This document shows, one piece after another, positions 42,307 to 54,640 of a stretch of DNA of 64,000 nt; within the stretch, counting starts at the first letter, position 1, and each line of letters opens with the position of its first letter. Both the position numbers and the translations under genes were made by a program. The notes beneath the pieces are model-generated. The model searched no databases, was not told where the DNA came from, and saw only the letters and a program-made list of their open reading frames with translations. The DNA comes from Chionoecetes opilio (Eukaryota; Arthropoda; Malacostraca; Decapoda; Majidae), in the NCBI GenBank assembly GCA_016584305.1, contig JACEEZ010026192.1, positions 1 through 64,000 of the forward strand. Reading direction: 5' to 3'.

Positions 42307-44085
42307 CCAGGCCCATACTTATAAAGATTTAGGATTCGTCTTAGACTCGCTCGAGTCTTAAATATGGCGGCCGGCGTCCTAAATCATTTCGAGCGCATCC
42401 TAAATCGCTAAGACTCGTCCTAATTTCGAGGTTTGGCTAGGACAGGGTGTGAGGTGTCCTAGCGAGCAGGGCGGCGGCTAAGACTCGTCCTAAGGACGTA
42501 AACATGGAGTGCTCCACCCACTCCTGAGAACTTTTCGTGACAGGATAGATGTACTGGACGAACTTGTTGATACATAACTAATCAAGCGATACCGCTTGGA
42601 CCGAGAAGGGATTATATATGTGACAGACTAGTGGGAGATGTAATATAAAGCAACACTAAAAAATACGGCGTCAGTGCATGACAAGTCACGAGTGTGTTAT
42701 TATTCACCCCTTTGAGGTAGTCTGTTCCTCCTGCCTTGATATCATGTATCGTGATACAGATTGAAGTGCACCCCACCAAACTGTTGATGAAGAATGGTAT
42801 CATGTTGAGAATAAAAGCGATTTAGAGTAGGCTCACTATAAATAAAAATTAAAAAAATTGAATAAGTCGTGATTTATTAAGCCATGGAACAATATCCATA
42901 TAACTCTATTTCTCTTCTCACTGCCGTCAGTCTTGATAATTTTCTTATTTGTTCTTTATATCAATCTTTTAATATACCAAACCCCACCTCTAACCTAACT
43001 TAACAGTTTTTGGTTGAAAGAACTAGATTCTAGGTAGTATATGTATCAGCATTATTATTCAATTGCGCCATGGGAAATTGGGTTTAAAAGACTCAGAATG
43101 AAGAAATCTACACTATGAAATAGGTTAGAATTGTCAGGCTCGAGGATGACCTAAACCAAACGGTAAATATTCCGCAGGAGTTGGCGGTGTGTTGGCGGGT
43201 GGCCAACCACCCGGACAATCGCGCACCATCAAATTAGTTTTTTTTAACCTAAATAACTCAACATAACCTAATCCAAATCTACCCTAAGCTTAACATAACC
43301 TAAACCAAACCTTAACATAACCTAAATCTAACCTAACCTAACTCAGTAATTTGGTAATAATGGACGATGACTTTGCGGTCGTTTTCAGACACCGACTATT
43401 TTTCCCTGGTCTTCAATAGGTGCATTTTCTAATGGAGATAGTTTTATTTTGCGCAAGCCCAAAGTTAGAAAAAAAAAAATCATCACCGAATTTTATGGTA
43501 CCGTTTCCATTAAAACACTGTATCTCCATCAGAAAAAGCACTTAAAACTTTGCCGGGAGAAATTAGTCAGGGTCTTATAGGTTTTAATGAAACCTAACCT
43601 AACCTTTTAGGTTTTAATGAAACCCAAACTAACCTGGAAAATCTTAAAAACAAGGTCTCCACGCTAAGCTGACACAAATGTTGGCTCTACGTATTATACT
43701 TACTGTCTTTAAGACATCTGTTTATATTTTAATGAGTGCCGATCCTTACTTTGTCTACATGGCCGATATTAAATTTCAGCGATCCATAATGTTATATTAT
43801 TTAGTTTTGGTTGCGGGTCCTGGAAGATGCCAGTAGAAGATGCTCGTAGCCGAAACGCCGTGTGACGAACGCGCATATTTTTGCCACCACTACGGGCATC
43901 TTTTGGTAGCAAAATACCAAAAGATGCCGGAAAAAGTGTCTGTGTGACACGGCCTTTAGGTTAGGTTAGGGCAGGTCAGGTTAGGTTAGGTTAGGTTACG
44001 TTAGGTTAGGTTAGTGCACAGCACAACGGGCTCGAAGAGGGGTGCTAGGTTAGGTCTGTAGAGTTTGTCATCTTTAGAATAGAGG

Positions 44086-44515
44086 CTCAATCTCCTATCT
44101 TCTTCTTATGGCCAACAAGCTTGGGGACATGGTGGAAACCTGGGTTTTTGGGTGGGGGAGCACACACATAAGGGAAATATGGCCCCCCCCCCAAAAAAAA
44201 TCCTTAAACTAGGGAAATTTTTCTAGTTCATGGACTTTATCGGGGAAATATTTCCCTTATATGTGTGCTCCCCCACAAAAGGAGCACACTCATAAGGGAA
44301 ATATGAGTCCCCACAAAAAAATCCCTAAACTAGGGAAAATTCCCTAGTACATAGACTTAATCCGAGTAATATTTCCCCGATAAAGTTCATGAACTAGGGA
44401 ATATCCCTAGTTTAGGGATTTTTTGGGGGGGTCATATTTCCCTTATGTGTGCTCCCCCACCCAAAAACCCCGGTTTCCCACCATGTCCCCAAGCTTGTTG
44501 GCTATAAGAAGAAGA
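44086..44515. repeat. 430-bp palindrome conserved in the element
   Basis: Outer arms TCTTCTTATGGCCAACAAGC..GGGGACATGGTGG and CCACCATGTCCCC..GCTTGTTGGCTATAAGAAGA enclose alternating AAACTAGGGAAATT / TTTAGGGATTTTTTG and ATAAGGGAAATATG / TTTCCCTTATGTG segments, themselves inverted. Equivalent blocks lie at 3590-3980, 20830-21250 and 52960-53390. Confidence 0.8.
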
Positions 44516-44588
44516 TAGAGGGTGGAGCCTTTGTTCTTAAGATTTACCCCTAACCTTAACCACAAAGTATATCTAACCTAACATTATA

Positions 44589-46163
44589 CCCAGCAAACAC
44601 AAAGACGGAGGGCCTCCGGAGGCCCTCCGTATGTCTTATCGGCGGCCTGACGGAAGTGTACGACGTAGGGCCGCTGGGAATTTGCTCAGAGGCTCACCGG
44701 CGGGCCGCTCCCAGCGGCCTGCCGTAGGGCATATGACCATTTGCCGCTGTTATATTAACTGATAGAGGAATATTTATGGTTATACTTTCTAAGTATATTG
44801 CAGATATAGTAATGTTTTAAGGGGTGTTGCACAACCCATTAGCCGATTAATAGACTAATGGGCTGTTCAACACTTATATAAACATTACTATATAATGCAA
44901 TATGCTTAGAAAATTTAACCAGAAATATTCCTGTGTCGTTATCCAGTAATACGATGAAAAGGAGATTGCTAGGATCATAATTGCTACGGACATTGTTTAT
45001 TTCGTAAGTACAAAAACATTTTCGTTATTGAGTTTACATGCTGGTGTACGTGGAACACTGAACGGCGTGAACAGCCATGTAGAAGGATATAGGTTGCGGC
45101 GAACAACATAACAACATCCACCCACTCGTGCGTTTTCCAAGTAACTGATTATTTTCACTCAGACACAGCGCCAGGCGCCGTCAAGGAATTCCTAAAAAAA
45201 CGTGTCGTACTGCAATTATTTATATTATTCAGTCTATTTCGATATAATGAAGGAGCGAAAAACATGTTATAACTAAGTTCTCATTATGTTATCGAGTGGT
45301 TAAGGGTGACAATTTAGGCCTTTTGTGGGTTTTTAACCCTTTGTAATGGCTATCGTACGTCTGGCAGTTTAGTACATTGCTAGCTGGGAAAAGATTTCAA
45401 ATAATATTCTATTCTAAATCATGATATTATTCATATGTTAACTCCATCATCTACATATTCCTTATTAGGTGTACCGTTGAGTATTGATATGTGTTGATAA
45501 TATGTCGGAAGTTATTGAAATAAGGGAAAATATGACCTTGTGTTATTCCGTAATAATCTTCGCCGCGGTTAATCAAGTGTTACTTTTATATGATACTAGC
45601 TACACACACAGACTAACTGATAACCTTTTTTCATGTAAACTCCTTCCTATGTACGTATCTCATCTTTATTTCTATGTATCTCTGGGTGTTCCTGATAAAG
45701 CTGGAAATATTTGAAATAAACTGATATGATAATTTCTATAAAATTATTATAAAAACTTTTATAACAATTTTTAATAGCTTGAACAGGCCTAATAATGTGG
45801 TGGTACCGATATTGAGATACTATGTATATTACTGAGTTAATATATATAATATGAAATGAATATTTCCCACTTACAAATACCTACTAGCTGCAGCCTCCGG
45901 AGGATTGACATCAAGTTGCCGCTGCTTGTCACTACTGATGTAATACTACATCAAGATAATCATATAACTGTTGTTTCAAAATGTTTACACATAGAAATAT
46001 TCAATTCTTGAAATTCTGTACATTAATTTTCAACATAGTAAATTATCCCGTCTGAAAATACACCAGCGGGCCTCCGGAGGGCTGACGGAGGTAAATTTGC
46101 CGCCGGCGGCCGCCGTTCGCCGCTCTACGGCCTACGTCGGCCCGCCAGTGATGGTTAGCTGGG
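44589..46163. mobile_element. 1.57-kb TA-flanked element with CCCAGC termini
   Basis: CCCAGCAAACACAAAG at the left, ATGGTTAGCTGGG at the right, TA on both sides (44587-44588 and 46164-46165). The paralogous copy V reads straight through (CATTATAGGTTTC at 53448-53458), so this is a clean insertion with a TA duplication. Subterminal GC-rich inverted parts (GCGGGCC, CTCCGGAGG) lie at both ends, including a perfect 24-bp palindrome at 44606-44629. A stem-loop of about 180 bp lies at 44755-44940. The 76-codon ORF at 45484-45714 has no recognised domain. It is a non-autonomous DNA element, probably of the Tc1/mariner-type target class, family unknown. Confidence 0.8.
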
Positions 46164-46464
46164 TAGGTTTCATTAAAACCTATAAGACTCTGACAAATCT
46201 TTCCCGGCCAAGTTTTAGTGCTTTTTCTGATGGAGATAGTGTTTTTAATGGAAATGGTACCATAATATTCGGTGATAATTTTTGTTTGTTTTTAAACTGG
46301 GCTTGCGCAAAATAAAACTATCTCCGGTAATAATGGGCGAGAGTTTCGCGGTCGTTTACAGAGACACCGACTATTTTTTCTTGGCCTACAATAGGTGCTT
46401 GCTCTAATGGAGATAGTTTTATTTTGCGCAAAAAAAAACAAAAAAAATGAAAAAAAATGAAACA

Positions 46465-46625
46465 ACCTAACCTTATAGGTTTTAATGAAACCTAACCTAA
46501 CTGTAAGGGTTTTAATGAAACCTAACCTAACCATATAGGTTTTAATGAAACCTAACCTAACCATATAGGTTTTAATGAAACCTAACCTAACCATATAGGT
46601 TTTAATGAAACCTAACCTAACCTTA
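46465..46625. repeat. tandem 33-bp repeat (TTTTAATGAAACCTAACC)
   Basis: Five units of AACCTAACC.TATAGGTTTTAATGAA in tandem. The reverse-strand ORF repeating GFIKTYMVRL is an artefact of it. Shorter relatives are at 53770-53860 and 25720-25800. Confidence 0.8.
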
Positions 46626-46863
46626 ACCACAAAGTATACATTTTTTTAATCTTTTTTTTATGGGTTTGCGCAAAATAAAACTCTTCATTAGAACAAGGAA
46701 CGGTAAAACTTTGGAAGAAGTCCTTCACCCCTATCTTTTTTTTCTTCCCCCTATAGCCAACAAGCCTGGGGAACTGGCGGGAATACGGGGTTTTTGGGTG
46801 GGGGAAGCAAATATAAGTGATTTATGGCTCCCCAAAAAATCATCAAAGTCACTATATGTAAAA

Positions 46864-47345
46864 ATCTAACCTAACCTAACCTTAACCACAAAGTATACCT
46901 AACCTAACCTAACCTAACCTTAACCACAAAGTATACCTAACCTAACCTAACCTTAACCACAAAGTATACCTAACCTAACCTAACCTTAACCACAAAGTAT
47001 ACCTAACCTAACCTAACCTTAACCACAAAGTATACCTAACCTAACCTAACCTTAACCACAAAGTATACCTAACCTAACCTAACCTTAACCACAAAGTATA
47101 CCTAAACCGAAACCTAACTTAACCTTTAACCACAAAGTATACCTAACCTAACCTTAACCACAAAGTATACCTAACCTTAACCACAAAGTATACCTAACCT
47201 AACCTAACCTAACCTTAACCACAAAGTATACCTAACCTAACCTAACCTTAACCACAAAGTATACCTAACCTAACCTAACCTTAACCACAAAGTATACCTA
47301 ACCTAACCTAACCTAAACCTTAACCACAAAGTATTCCTAACCTAA
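46864..47345. repeat. telomere-like satellite array 4
   Basis: Fourteen ACCACAAAGTATA units with two to four CCTAA pentamers each, the most regular array in the window, bounded by pre- and post-satellite modules. Confidence 0.9.
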
Positions 47346-48075
47346 CCTAACCTAACTGGACTTAGAATTTTTTGAGGCACCTCATATTTCATAGCGGCCG
47401 TGTGGGTTAACCAAGGCTGAGCGCACGCTGGAACCTTTACAGATGTGAAGTACAATAAGCATACAATACAGTGCGGTAGTTTCATTCAGTCAAAAGCCGG
47501 AAGGAGGAGCTCCAAAGTATTTCCCAAGCACCTATTGTAGGCCAAGAAAAAATAGTCGGTGTCTCTGAAAACGACCGCGAAACTCTCGTCCATTATAACC
47601 CTATCTCCATTAGAAAAAGAACCTATTGTAGGCCAGGAAAAAATAGTCGGTGTCTTTGAAAACGACCGCGAAGTCCTCGTCCATTATAACCGGCAGTCCT
47701 TGACGTATCTCTCGCTATGGAAGGCGGCGCGGCGATCATGTGGTTGGCGATGGCCTGTCAGGCATCTGCCTTGCTCTTCGCCGATCATCTCGGCATGGAA
47801 AATTCCCCTCGCAGGACATAGGACATTTTTCCTTGCTTGAAAGAGCTGGCCAAGGATCTCTTGGTTAAGTTTGTGGTTAAGGGGTCTTGTCCTGAAAAAT
47901 ATTATTTTTCTCGTCGATAGAGCGAAGACAATGTCAATGTTTGTGTCTTTTGAACGGAACGTTGCATATCTGGTACAATTATTCTTATAGATGAATTCAT
48001 TCGTTGTAGTCTTCAGCAATTATCATAGAAATATTAATCTTGTGTTTTTTGATATTTTTATACCTTTCTGATGAC

Positions 48076-48802
48076 TCTTAAGTAGTCGTCCAGACCCATT
48101 TTGTTTTTGCCGAATTATGTTGAATGTATTTCAAAACACCTAATCCACCTAAAATAATTGATTTCCAGGCCTTATTTCCGTAAAAACACGACTTTTGTAA
48201 AAAGCGCGCGAAAAAAAAAATCTTCCCGCCAACAGGGCTCGACGTTATTGATGACGTCAGAACAGGGACGCCCCCAGACCCCTGTCTGGCACCTGTCGCA
48301 AAATTTTTATGGGTTTTTACGGANTCCCAAAAATGAAAATATCATATTACGACTCAAAATCCATGTAATTATGCTCTCTTTCGCGGAAATTGACAGCGAC
48401 ATAGTTTTTTGCATGTGCAATGATAGTTTTGTGTGACTTTATAATGTAATTATATTTGTGAGTCAATTATCGTATTTTCGTGTACGATTCTCAACCATGT
48501 ATCGTATGGATAGTCAATTGTCATACAAGTACGACAATACTACTTTGCAATATTTTCGGAGGGAAATGCCAAGCGTCGCAATATGAATAAATGCTTTCAA
48601 AGAACCATCGTCTTAAGACTTATAATATATTATCATGCTCATTAATGTATTGGTACAGAATCAGTGTTGTATTCCAAATATTTCACAAAAAGTAAATCTT
48701 TGATAAACAGAAGTTACGGATAGACCGTATATATGTTAGTGACTAAGACATTAGTCAGCGTTATTTTGACGAAGGCTTTTGACTAACTTACGTTTTGTGT
48801 GC
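48076..48802. other. no gene seen; contains a single N
   Basis: Unique AT-rich sequence separating element copies IV and V, with an N at 48324. The 92-codon ORF at 48158-48436 spans the N and has no family signal. Confidence 0.4.
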
Positions 48803-48837
48803 ACCCACTCCTGAAAACTTTTCGTGATAGGATAGAT

Positions 48838-51379
48838 CAGGGGTTCTCAAACTGGGTGCGCGGCACCCTGGGGTGCCACGGACAGCGCTAGGGGTGCCAC
48901 AAGATTGCCATGAATTTTGGCAATAATGGCAATAGAATGTAATAGTACTCCTTGCGTAACCAAATTTTCTTTGTTTATACGCGTCGGTCGTCCAGTACCT
49001 GATCGGTTTTGTTCCCATTTTGTCAGTGAGGCACTATACATCGAGCTGTACGTGTGTATTCCTTGCTGCTGTCTGTATTCTGCAGCTGTATTGAACTTGC
49101 AATGGATAAGTTTGTCATTAAGAAGAGAAAACATGGAGATAGTGGTGAGGGTGAAGAAGGAAACGAAAGTAGAAGTAACGAGTGAAAAAGATTTGGCCAT
49201 TCCCACAGCAAAAAAATCAGCTTCCAAAAAAAGCAGGAAAAATCGCTCCTATTTGGATAATTATCTAGATTTGGATTCTTTTGGTGTGGCGATGAGGTTA
49301 ATCCTACACCACTGTGTGTTATTTGTGGTGATAAATTAGCTAATGAGGCGATGGTACCCAGCAAATTAAAAGAGGCATTTATATCTTTGAAACATGGTCA
49401 TCTTGCCAACAAGCTCGATCCTACTTTGAAGGACTTTTAAATGAGCAAAAAACAACAGAGGGTGATGCTTTCTAAAACAGTCACAGTTTCTGATAAAGCA
49501 CAAGAGGCCAGCTACTTAGTTGCAGAGTTAGTCGCTAAAAGCATGAAACCTCATACAATAGCAGAGACACTAATTCTTCCGGCTTGTAGTGCCATTGTAA
49601 AAACAATGTTTGGAAGTGAAGCAGAAAAACAAGTGAAAAAAATTCCCGTCTCGGATAGTACCATCAGCAGACGGATTCATGATATGTCAGCAGACATAGA
49701 GGAAACTGTATGTGCCTCTGTAAAGGAAAGTGAAATGTTTGCACTTCAGGTAGATGAGTCCACAGATATTGGAGGTAAGGCTCAACTATCGGCATTCATT
49801 CGCTACATTCATGATGTTAAAATAGTGGACCAGTTTTTCTGTTGTAAGGAACTTGAGGAAACAACAACAGGCAATGATATTTTCGCTACATTAAGTGAGT
49901 ACATAAAATCAGTTGGTTTGTCCTGGCAATCTTGTGTAGGATTTGTACAGACGGGGCGCCTGCCATGATTGGCTCAATTAAAGGATTTGTGTCACTAGTG
50001 AAGAAAGAAAACAGCAGTGTCATAACAACACATGCTTTCTCCATCGTGAAGCGCTGGTTGCTAAGACAATTGGCAATGGATTTGAAGTCTGTACTGGAGA
50101 AAGTTGTAAAAATGGTGAACTTTATAAGAGTCGGCCACTTAAGACTCGTCTGTTGCTAAGCTGTGCGAAGAGGTTGAGGCAAAACATGTGAATCTTCTTC
50201 TACACACGGAGGTGAGATGGCTGTCAAGAGGGAAAGTATTGTCACGTGTGTATGAACTGAAGGAAGAGATGCTTACTTTTTTCACCCTTGAACAACAAGA
50301 GGAATTCTGTGACTTACTGGCAGATGACACTTGGTCTGCCAAATTGTCTTACTTGGTAGACGTATTTGAACATTTAAACAAGGTAAATTCCAGCATGCAA
50401 GGTAAATCAGAAAATATCTTATCTTCCACTGATAAAATTAACACTCTGAGAGAAAAACTGCGATTGTGGGTTGGCAGAGTAAAGAAAGGCAATTTGGATA
50501 TGTTCCCACATGCTGCAGCAGCAACAAGCGGTAGACGTAGACTTCGTAGAGAGATCATTTCTATTATTTCTGAGCATCTTGAGAAACTGGGAAAAGCAAA
50601 CTTCAAGCACTATTTCCAGACATATGCACTGAAAACTATGACTGGATAAGAAACCCATTTGTTGCACCAGTTATCAACCCAATCTCAGCTTACCGGGGGC
50701 CTTACCCTCACGGAAGAAGAGCAGTTAGTGGAAATGCGTAATGATCGTAACCTGAAGTTATTGCACATGCAGCTGCCTCTTGACGAATTCTGGGTTCAGA
50801 TGAAGGCTAAGTATCCTCAAGTTGTAAAGAAAGCTCTGGTAATCCTTATCCAGTTCTCTACATCTTACCTGTGTGAGCTGGGATTTTCTGTTCTAGCAAA
50901 CATTAAAACGAACAAGAGGGCAAGATTGCAAACTCTTGAAGAAGAAATGAGAGTATGTTTGTCCACTATTCAACCCAACTTGAAAAGGATCTGTCAGTCA
51001 CATCAAGCACATGTATCTCACTAAATCAGGTTAGCTTTTGTTTGTTTTGCTTATTTGACTATCAGTGATTATCATGCCTTTTTTCTTCTTCTTTTTATGC
51101 TACTTTGCATTTATAACTCTTAAGTTATCTAATATTCTGAATCTAATTCACTGATGAGTTACTATTTTTGGGCATGTACTACAGTAGCCTACATCATATG
51201 TTAATTTTGGTTTGAGTACGGATAATAATTTTAAATAATTAATTAAAGTAATTCCAACAGGTACAATTTTATATCAGAAGTTAATTCATGTGAGGAGGGG
51301 TGATGGTGAAAAAGGGGTGCCACAGAAAGGATTATATAAATCCAGGGTGCCATCACTGACAAAAGTTTGCGAACCTCTG
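48838..51379 (+). mobile_element. hAT transposon, 2.54 kb, with 8-bp target duplication
   Basis: Terminal inverted repeats CAGGGGTTCTCAAACT and AGTTTGCGAACCTCTG, flanked by perfect GGATAGAT duplications (48830-48837 and 51380-51387). The empty site occurs in copy IV at 42543-42550. The terminus type, 8-bp duplication and the transposase all agree with a Charlie/ZBED-like hAT element. Confidence 0.95.
49102..51024 (+). pseudogene. hAT transposase, ZBED/SCAND3-like, frameshifted
   Basis: Start ATG at 49102 (MDKFVIKKRK). A frame change near 49190 leads to YLDNYLDLDSFG, then another to a BED-type finger (PLCVICGDKLANEAMVPSKL..LKH, about 49300-49400). The frame from 49441 carries the RNase H-like core: FALQVDESTDIGGKAQLSAF (first catalytic Asp region, 49740-49800), CTDGAPAMIGSIKGF after a shift (second Asp, about 49940), [19 protein letters not shown] (50190-50245), EFWVQMKAKYPQV and SYLCELGFSVLANIKTNKR (the C-terminal dimerisation and Glu region, 50790-50920), ending at 51024. 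At least four frame changes or stops lie within 1.9 kb, so it is not functional as read. The enzyme would cut and paste the element via its terminal repeats. Confidence 0.9.
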
Positions 51380-54109
51380 GGATAGATGTACTGGACGAAC
51401 TTGTTGATACATAACTAATCAAGCGATACCGCTTGGACCGAGAAGGGATTATATATGTGACAGACTAGTGGGAGATGTAATATAAAGCAACACTAAAAAA
51501 TACGGCGATCAGTGCATGACAAGTCACGAGTGTGTTATTATTCACTCTTTGGAGGTAGTCATGTTCCTCCTGCCTTGATATCATGTATCGTGATACAGAT
51601 TGAAGTGCATCCCCACCAAACTTTTTGATGAAGAATGGTATCATGTTGAGAATAAAAGCGATTTAGAGTAGGCTCACTAAAAATAAAATTTAAAAAATTG
51701 AAAAAGTCGTGATTTATTAAGCCATGGAACAATATCCATATAACTCTATTTCTCTTCCCACTGCCGTAGTCTTGATAATTTTCTTATTTGTTCTTGATAT
51801 CATCTGTTAATATACCAAACCCCACCTCTAACCTAACTTAACAGTTTTTGGTTGAAAGAACTAGATTCTAGGTAGTATATGTATCAGCATTATTATTCAA
51901 TTGCGCCAGGGGAAGGAAATTGGGCTTAAAAGACCCAGAATGAAAAAATCTACACTATGAAACAGGTTAAATTGTCAGGCTCGAGGATGACCTAAACCAA
52001 ACGGTAAATATTCCGCAGGAGTTGGCGGTGTGTTGGCGGGTGGCCAACCACCCGGACAATCGCGCACCATAAAATTTTTTGTTTTTTTTAACCTAAATAA
52101 CTCAACATAACCTAATCCAAATCTACCCTAAGCTTAACATAACTAAACCAAACCTTAACATAACCAAATCTAACCTAACCTAACTCAGCAATTTGGTAAT
52201 AATGGACGATGACTTTGCGGTCGTTTTCAGACACCGACTATTTTTTCCTGGCCCTTCAATAGGTGCATTTTTAATGGAGATAGTTTTATTTTGCGCAAGC
52301 CCAAAGTTAAAAAAAAAAAAAAAATCATCACCGAATTTTATGGTACCGTTTCCATTAAGCACTGTATCTCCATCAAAAAAAGCACTTAAACTTGGCCGGG
52401 AGAAATTAGTCAGGGTCTTATAGGTTTTAATGAAACCTAACCTAACCTTTTAGGTTTTAATAAAACCCCAAAACTAACCTGGAAAATCTTAAAAACAAGG
52501 TCTCCACGCTAAGCTGACACAAATGTTGGCTCTACGTATTATACTTACTGTCTTTAAGACATCTGTTTATATTTAATGAGTGCCGATCCTTACTTTGTCT
52601 ACATGGCCGATTTTAAATTTCAGCGATCCATATGTTATATTATTTATTTTTTGGTTGCGGGCCCCCGGAAGATGCCAGTAGAAGATGCTCGTAGCCGAAC
52701 GCCGTGTGACGAACGCGCATATTTTTGCCACCACTAGGGGCATTTTTTGGGTTTAGCAAAATACCAAAAGATCCGGAAAAAAAGTGTCTGTGTAAACAGG
52801 GCCTTTAGTTAGGTTAGGGCAGGTCAGGTTGGGTTTTAGGTTGGGTTTAGGTTACGTTAGGTTGGGTTTTAGTGCACCAGCACAAGGGGCTCGAAGAGGG
52901 GTGCTAGGTTAGGTCTGTAGAGTTTGTCATCTTTAGAATAGAGGCTAAATCTCCTATCTTCTTCTTATGGCCAACAAGCTTGGGAACATGGTGGAAACCT
53001 GGGTTTTTGGGTGGGGAGCACACACATAAGGGAAATATGGCCCCCCCCCAAAAAAAAATTCCTTTAAAACTAGGGAAATTTTCCTAGTTCATGGACTTTA
53101 TCGGGGAAATATTTCCCTTATGTGTGCCCCCCCCCACAAAGGAGCACACTCATAAGGGAAATATGAAATCCCCACAAAAAATCCCTAAACTAGGGAAAAT
53201 TTCCTAGTACATAGACTTAAACGGGGTAATATTTCCCCGATAAAGTTCATGAAATAGGGAATATCCCTAGTTTAGGGATTTTTTTGGGGGGGCCATATTT
53301 CCCTTATGTGTGTGCTCCCCCCCCAAAAACTCCGGTTTCCCCCCATGTCCCCAAGCTTGTTGGCTATAAGAAGAAGTAGAGGGTGGAGCCTTTGTTCTTA
53401 AGATTTACCCCTAAACCCTTTAAACCCCAAAGTATATCTAACCTAACATTATAGGTTTCATTAAAACCTATAAGACTCTGACAAATCTTTCCCGGGCCCA
53501 AATTTTAGTGCTTTTTCTGATGGAGATAGTGTTTTTAAAGGAAATGGTACCCTAATATTCGGTGATAATTTTTGTTTTGTTTTTAAACTGGGCTTGCGCA
53601 AAAAAAACTATCTCCGGTAATAATGGGCGAGAGTTTCGCGGTCGTTTACAGAGACACCGACAATTTTTTCTTGGGCCCACAATAGGTGCTTGCTCTAATG
53701 GAGATAGTTTTATTTGCGCCAAAAAAAAAAAAAAATGAAAAAAAAATGAAAACAAATAAACTTAACCTAACCTTATAGGTTTTATGAACCTAACCTAACT
53801 GTAAGGGTTTTTAATGAAACCTAACCTAACCCCTATAGGTTTTAATGAACCTAACCTAACCTTAACCACAAAGTATACATTTTTTTAATCTTTTTTTTAT
53901 GGGTTTGCGCAAAATAAAAAATTCATTAGAACAAGGAACGGTAAAACTTTGGAAGAAGTCCTTCACCCCTATCTTTTTTTTTCTTTCCCCCCATAGCAAC
54001 AAGCCTGGGGAACTGGCGGGAATACCGGGGGTTTTTTTGGGGGGGGGAAGCAAATATAAGTGATTTATGGCTCCCCAAAAAATCATCAAAGTCACTATAT
54101 GTAAAAATC

Positions 54110-54640
54110 TAACCTAAACCCAAACCTTAACCACAAAGTATACCTAACCTAACCTAACCTAACCTTAACCACAAAGTATACCTAACCTAACCTAACCTTA
54201 ACCACAAAGTATACCTAACCTAACCTAACCTTAACCACAAAGTATACCTAACCTAACCTAACCTAACCTTAACCACAAAGTATACCTAACCTAACCTAAC
54301 CTTAACCACAAAGTATACCTAACCTAAACCCAACCTTAACCACAAAATATACCTAACCTAACCTAACCTTAACCACAAAGTATACCTAACCTAACCTAAC
54401 CTTAACCCCAAAGTATACCTAACCGAACCTAACTTAACCTTAACCACAAAGTATACCTAACCTAACCTTAACCACAAAGTATACCAACCTAACCTAACCT
54501 AACCTTAACCACAAAGTATCCTAACCTAACCTAACCTTAACCACCCAAAATATACCTAACCTAACTAACCTTAACCACAAAGTAACCTAACCTAACCTAA
54601 CCTAACCTTAACCACAAAGTATTCCTAACCTAACCTAACC
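54110..54640. repeat. telomere-like satellite array 5
   Basis: About sixteen units, collinear with array 4 of copy IV and with extra or missing CCTAA pentamers; some units are degraded (ACCACCCAAAATATA, ACCACAAAGTAACC). Confidence 0.9.

Larger units (their letters stand above)
42311..48075. mobile_element. long inverted-repeat element, copy IV (5.8 kb, reversed)
   Basis: Starts (G)CCCATACTTATAAAG with the right arm (AGACTCG units) and proceeds through the same internal blocks as copy II in reverse. It contains a palindrome (44086-44515), TTGCGCAA modules (43440-43460, 46320-46440), a five-unit TTTTAATGAAACC repeat, the pre-satellite module, the satellite array (46864-47345), the post-satellite module and the left arm to about 48075, where the terminal repeat itself is lost. 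A TA-flanked element (44589-46163) is inserted. No transposase. Confidence 0.8.

Noticed and set aside
45484..45714. 76-codon ORF as a transposase gene
   Set aside because: Too short, no DDE/DDD motif or helix-turn-helix pattern seen.
46292..46630. 112-codon minus ORF with repeating GFIKTYMVRL
   Set aside because: Direct translation of a tandem 33-bp repeat.
46864..47345. CRISPR-like regular repeats
   Set aside because: Repeats are adjacent with no unique spacers, and the genome is eukaryotic; a satellite explains it.
54110..54640. True chromosome end
   Set aside because: Pentamers are interrupted by a constant 13-bp unit and flanked on both sides by unrelated elements.
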